From an uncultured Alphaproteobacteria bacterium (GTDB lineage Bacteria; Pseudomonadota; Alphaproteobacteria; Thalassobaculales; Thalassobaculaceae): a DNA stretch of 43,222 nt. Of the stretch, positions 41,879 to 43,222 are shown one piece after another. The position numbers and the translations under genes were made by a program. The stretch covers positions 1 through 43,222 of the forward strand of contig CACHDV010000006.1 of NCBI GenBank assembly GCA_902578675.1, given 5' to 3'. Position 1 is the stretch's first letter, and each line of letters begins with the position of its first letter. The notes under the pieces are model-generated. The model saw nothing but the letters and a program-made list of their open reading frames with translations, did no database searches and was not told the DNA's origin.

Positions 41879-42667
41879 ATGAATACAAAGACGGAAACCG
41901 AAAATAAACAACTTCAATCAGTTGCTTCAGATGAGGTGGCTATTTCAATGTCTAAGGTAAATAAGTGGTTCGGTAACTTCCATGTCCTTAAAGATATAGA
42001 CTTATCTATTTATAAGGGTGAACGTATTGTCATCTGTGGGCCATCGGGTTCAGGAAAGTCCACACTTATAAGGTGTATTAATAGACTTGAAGAGCATCAA
42101 GATGGAGACATAAGCGTCAATGGTGTAACGCTAGACAGCAATTTGAAAAATATCCATGCCATTCGGAGCGATGTCGGTATGGTCTTTCAATCTTTTAACC
42201 TTTTTCCGCACCTCACTGTTTTAGAGAACTGCACATTAGCACCGGTGTGGGTCAGAAATATGACAAAAACAGAGGCGCAGGAGATAGCAATGGAGTATCT
42301 CACGCGGGTGAAGATTCCAGAACAGGCGGAAAAATATCCTGGCCAGCTCTCCGGAGGGCAGCAACAACGGGTAGCTATCGCACGGTCACTATGTATGAAT
42401 CCGCAGATAATGCTATTTGATGAGCCGACATCAGCATTAGACCCTGAAATGATTTCTGAGGTTTTAGATGTGATGATAGAACTAGCGGAGACTGGGATGA
42501 CAATGCTAGTTGTTTCGCACGAAATGGGTTTCGCGCGCCGGGTGGCTGATCGTGTTATTTTTATGGATTACGGAGAAATTGTGGAACAAAATACTCCTGA
42601 AGAATTTTTTGCAAACCCCAAGTCAGATCGAACTAAATTGTTTTTAAGTCAAATATTATCGCATTAG
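41879..42667 (+). CDS. aapP: General L-amino-acid ABC transporter ATP-binding protein AapP
   Basis: This 262-residue ATPase energises AapQM. Motifs are Walker [20 protein letters not shown]-loop [20 protein letters not shown], signature [15 protein letters not shown], Walker [15 protein letters not shown] and H-loop [20 protein letters not shown]. The 20 or so N-terminal residues are a polar extension before [19 protein letters not shown]. It ends the aapJQMP operon and converges with the GNAT gene 36 bases away. Closely similar to GlnQ/HisP-type ATPases; the AapQM context makes the assignment. Confidence 0.94.
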   Translation: MNTKTETENKQLQSVASDEVAISMSKVNKWFGNFHVLKDIDLSIYKGERIVICGPSGSGKSTLIRCINRLEEHQDGDISVNGVTLDSNLKNIHAIRSDVGMVFQSFNLFPHLTVLENCTLAPVWVRNMTKTEAQEIAMEYLTRVKIPEQAEKYPGQLSGGQQQRVAIARSLCMNPQIMLFDEPTSALDPEMISEVLDVMIELAETGMTMLVVSHEMGFARRVADRVIFMDYGEIVEQNTPEEFFANPKSDRTKLFLSQILSH

Positions 42668-42703
42668 CCTCAGAGCCTGGTTAGTCAAAATTCGATAGTA
42701 AAC

Positions 42704-43222
42704 TTAACTCCTCTTGCGTGGTATTGGGAGACCAACTTTTGTTGGATCAGGTAAAAACTCTATTGATTTCTTCGTTATTTCAAAGCCGCAAGATGTGTAA
42801 AGGTCTATTGCTCTGGGATGATCTAGGTCGCAGGTATTGACAGTTACCCTCTTTGTAGCGCCTGCCCATGCGAGATCGATAATTTTCATAAGAAAATAAC
42901 GCCCTAACCTTCTTCCGATAAAACTCGGCATTAATCCAAAGTATTTTATCTCTGCTTGATGTAGTTTCTCCGATCTTTTTATTTCACTGAAGCCAGCTAT
43001 CTCATCATCGGAATAAAGAGTATATATTTCGACGTTAGGGTGTGTAATTGTTTTCAACAATTTTTGATCAGTTAATAAGCGGCGTTCAATCCAAGTCCAT
43101 GGAGCACCAACGGTATTATAGAGAAACCTATAATCTTCAACCGTTGGTTGTGTTAATTTTACAATTTTTAGCTCAAAACCGCGTCCGCATTTTTTATGTT
43201 CTGTTTGCGGTGGTTTCTCCTT
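42704..43222 (-). CDS. GNAT-family N-acetyltransferase, 5' end beyond the window
   Basis: The minus-strand frame stays open from its stop at 42704 to the last base, so the gene continues past the edge; at least 172 codons are present. Reading from the edge, the partial product includes FLYNTVGAPWTWIERRLL, then EIAGFSEIKRSEKLHQAEIK, FGLMPSFIGRRLGRYFL and NTCDLDHPRAIDLYTSCGFE. The FIGRRLGRYFL segment is the acetyl-CoA pyrophosphate-binding loop (variant of QxxGxG/A), and YTSCGF is the usual C-terminal GNAT element. A TTG within the frame at 43060 is not the likely start because the domain plainly begins earlier. The acceptor substrate is unknown. Confidence 0.85.
   Translation of the reverse strand, partial: KEKPPQTEHKKCGRGFELKIVKLTQPTVEDYRFLYNTVGAPWTWIERRLLTDQKLLKTITHPNVEIYTLYSDDEIAGFSEIKRSEKLHQAEIKYFGLMPSFIGRRLGRYFLMKIIDLAWAGATKRVTVNTCDLDHPRAIDLYTSCGFEITKKSIEFLPDPTKVGLPIPRKRS

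Noticed and set aside
1-43222. CRISPR array, insertion sequence, prophage or origin of replication
   Set aside because: I found no regularly spaced repeats, transposase, integrase, phage structural gene or DnaA-box cluster on either strand.

Overview
This window looks like a chromosomal segment of an A+T-rich (roughly 40% G+C by eye, not computed), probably marine or free-living alphaproteobacterium. The evidence is the gene orders rplM-rpsI and hom-glpX-recJ, an S9 protein with a long acidic N-terminal extension, an AapJQMP-type amino-acid importer, and a catabolic repertoire rich in GMC dehydrogenases, luciferase-like flavin oxidoreductases and CoA-thioester enzymes. A Rhodospirillales- or SAR116-like origin is an inference; no 16S rRNA gene is present.

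Layout. (1) 1-8025, plus strand: a broken luciferase-like oxidoreductase gene cut by the window edge and an intact tandem paralogue, then a GMC oxidoreductase and a DUF169 protein. An extended -10 promoter and a tiny leader ORF precede a two-gene heterodimeric ABC exporter with one degenerate ATP site. (2) 8054-12842: an acyl-CoA synthetase/enoyl-CoA hydratase pair on the minus strand, divergent from a quinone oxidoreductase/CoA-transferase pair. (3) 12843-14180: a perfect palindrome, a strong sigma70-type promoter, rplM, rpsI and a clear intrinsic terminator. (4) 14181-18218: an SDR dehydrogenase converging on a second GMC oxidoreductase, then an unrecognised helical protein. (5) 18374-23843: an OmpA-domain lipoprotein, hom, glpX, recJ and tRNA-Glu(UUC). 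(6) 23844-24422: a gene-poor stretch with decayed tRNA-like fragments and one 58-codon ORF. (7) 24423-29690: a third GMC oxidoreductase, an enolase-superfamily dehydratase, and a PLP decarboxylase overlapping an EamA exporter. (8) 29781-33411: an ABC-F ATPase and a four-domain rhodanese-like protein. (9) 33447-37639, minus strand: modC, modB, modA and a short ModE-like regulator, then a cystathionine beta-lyase-like enzyme. (10) 37640-42667: a structured, gene-poor leader region followed by aapJ, a 14-bp hairpin, aapQ, aapM and aapP. (11) A GNAT acetyltransferase runs off the right edge.

How it fits together. Housekeeping blocks alternate with small catabolic or transport cassettes. Three GMC dehydrogenases, two LLM oxidoreductases, an SDR, an enolase-superfamily dehydratase and CoA-linked enzymes suggest oxidation of varied alcohols, sugar acids or carboxylic acids. 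AapJQMP would supply amino acids and ModABC molybdate. I see no CRISPR array, insertion sequence, integrase or intact prophage. The least explained parts are the 1-8025 operon, the 17196-18218 protein, the tRNA-Glu downstream region and the structured region before aapJ.
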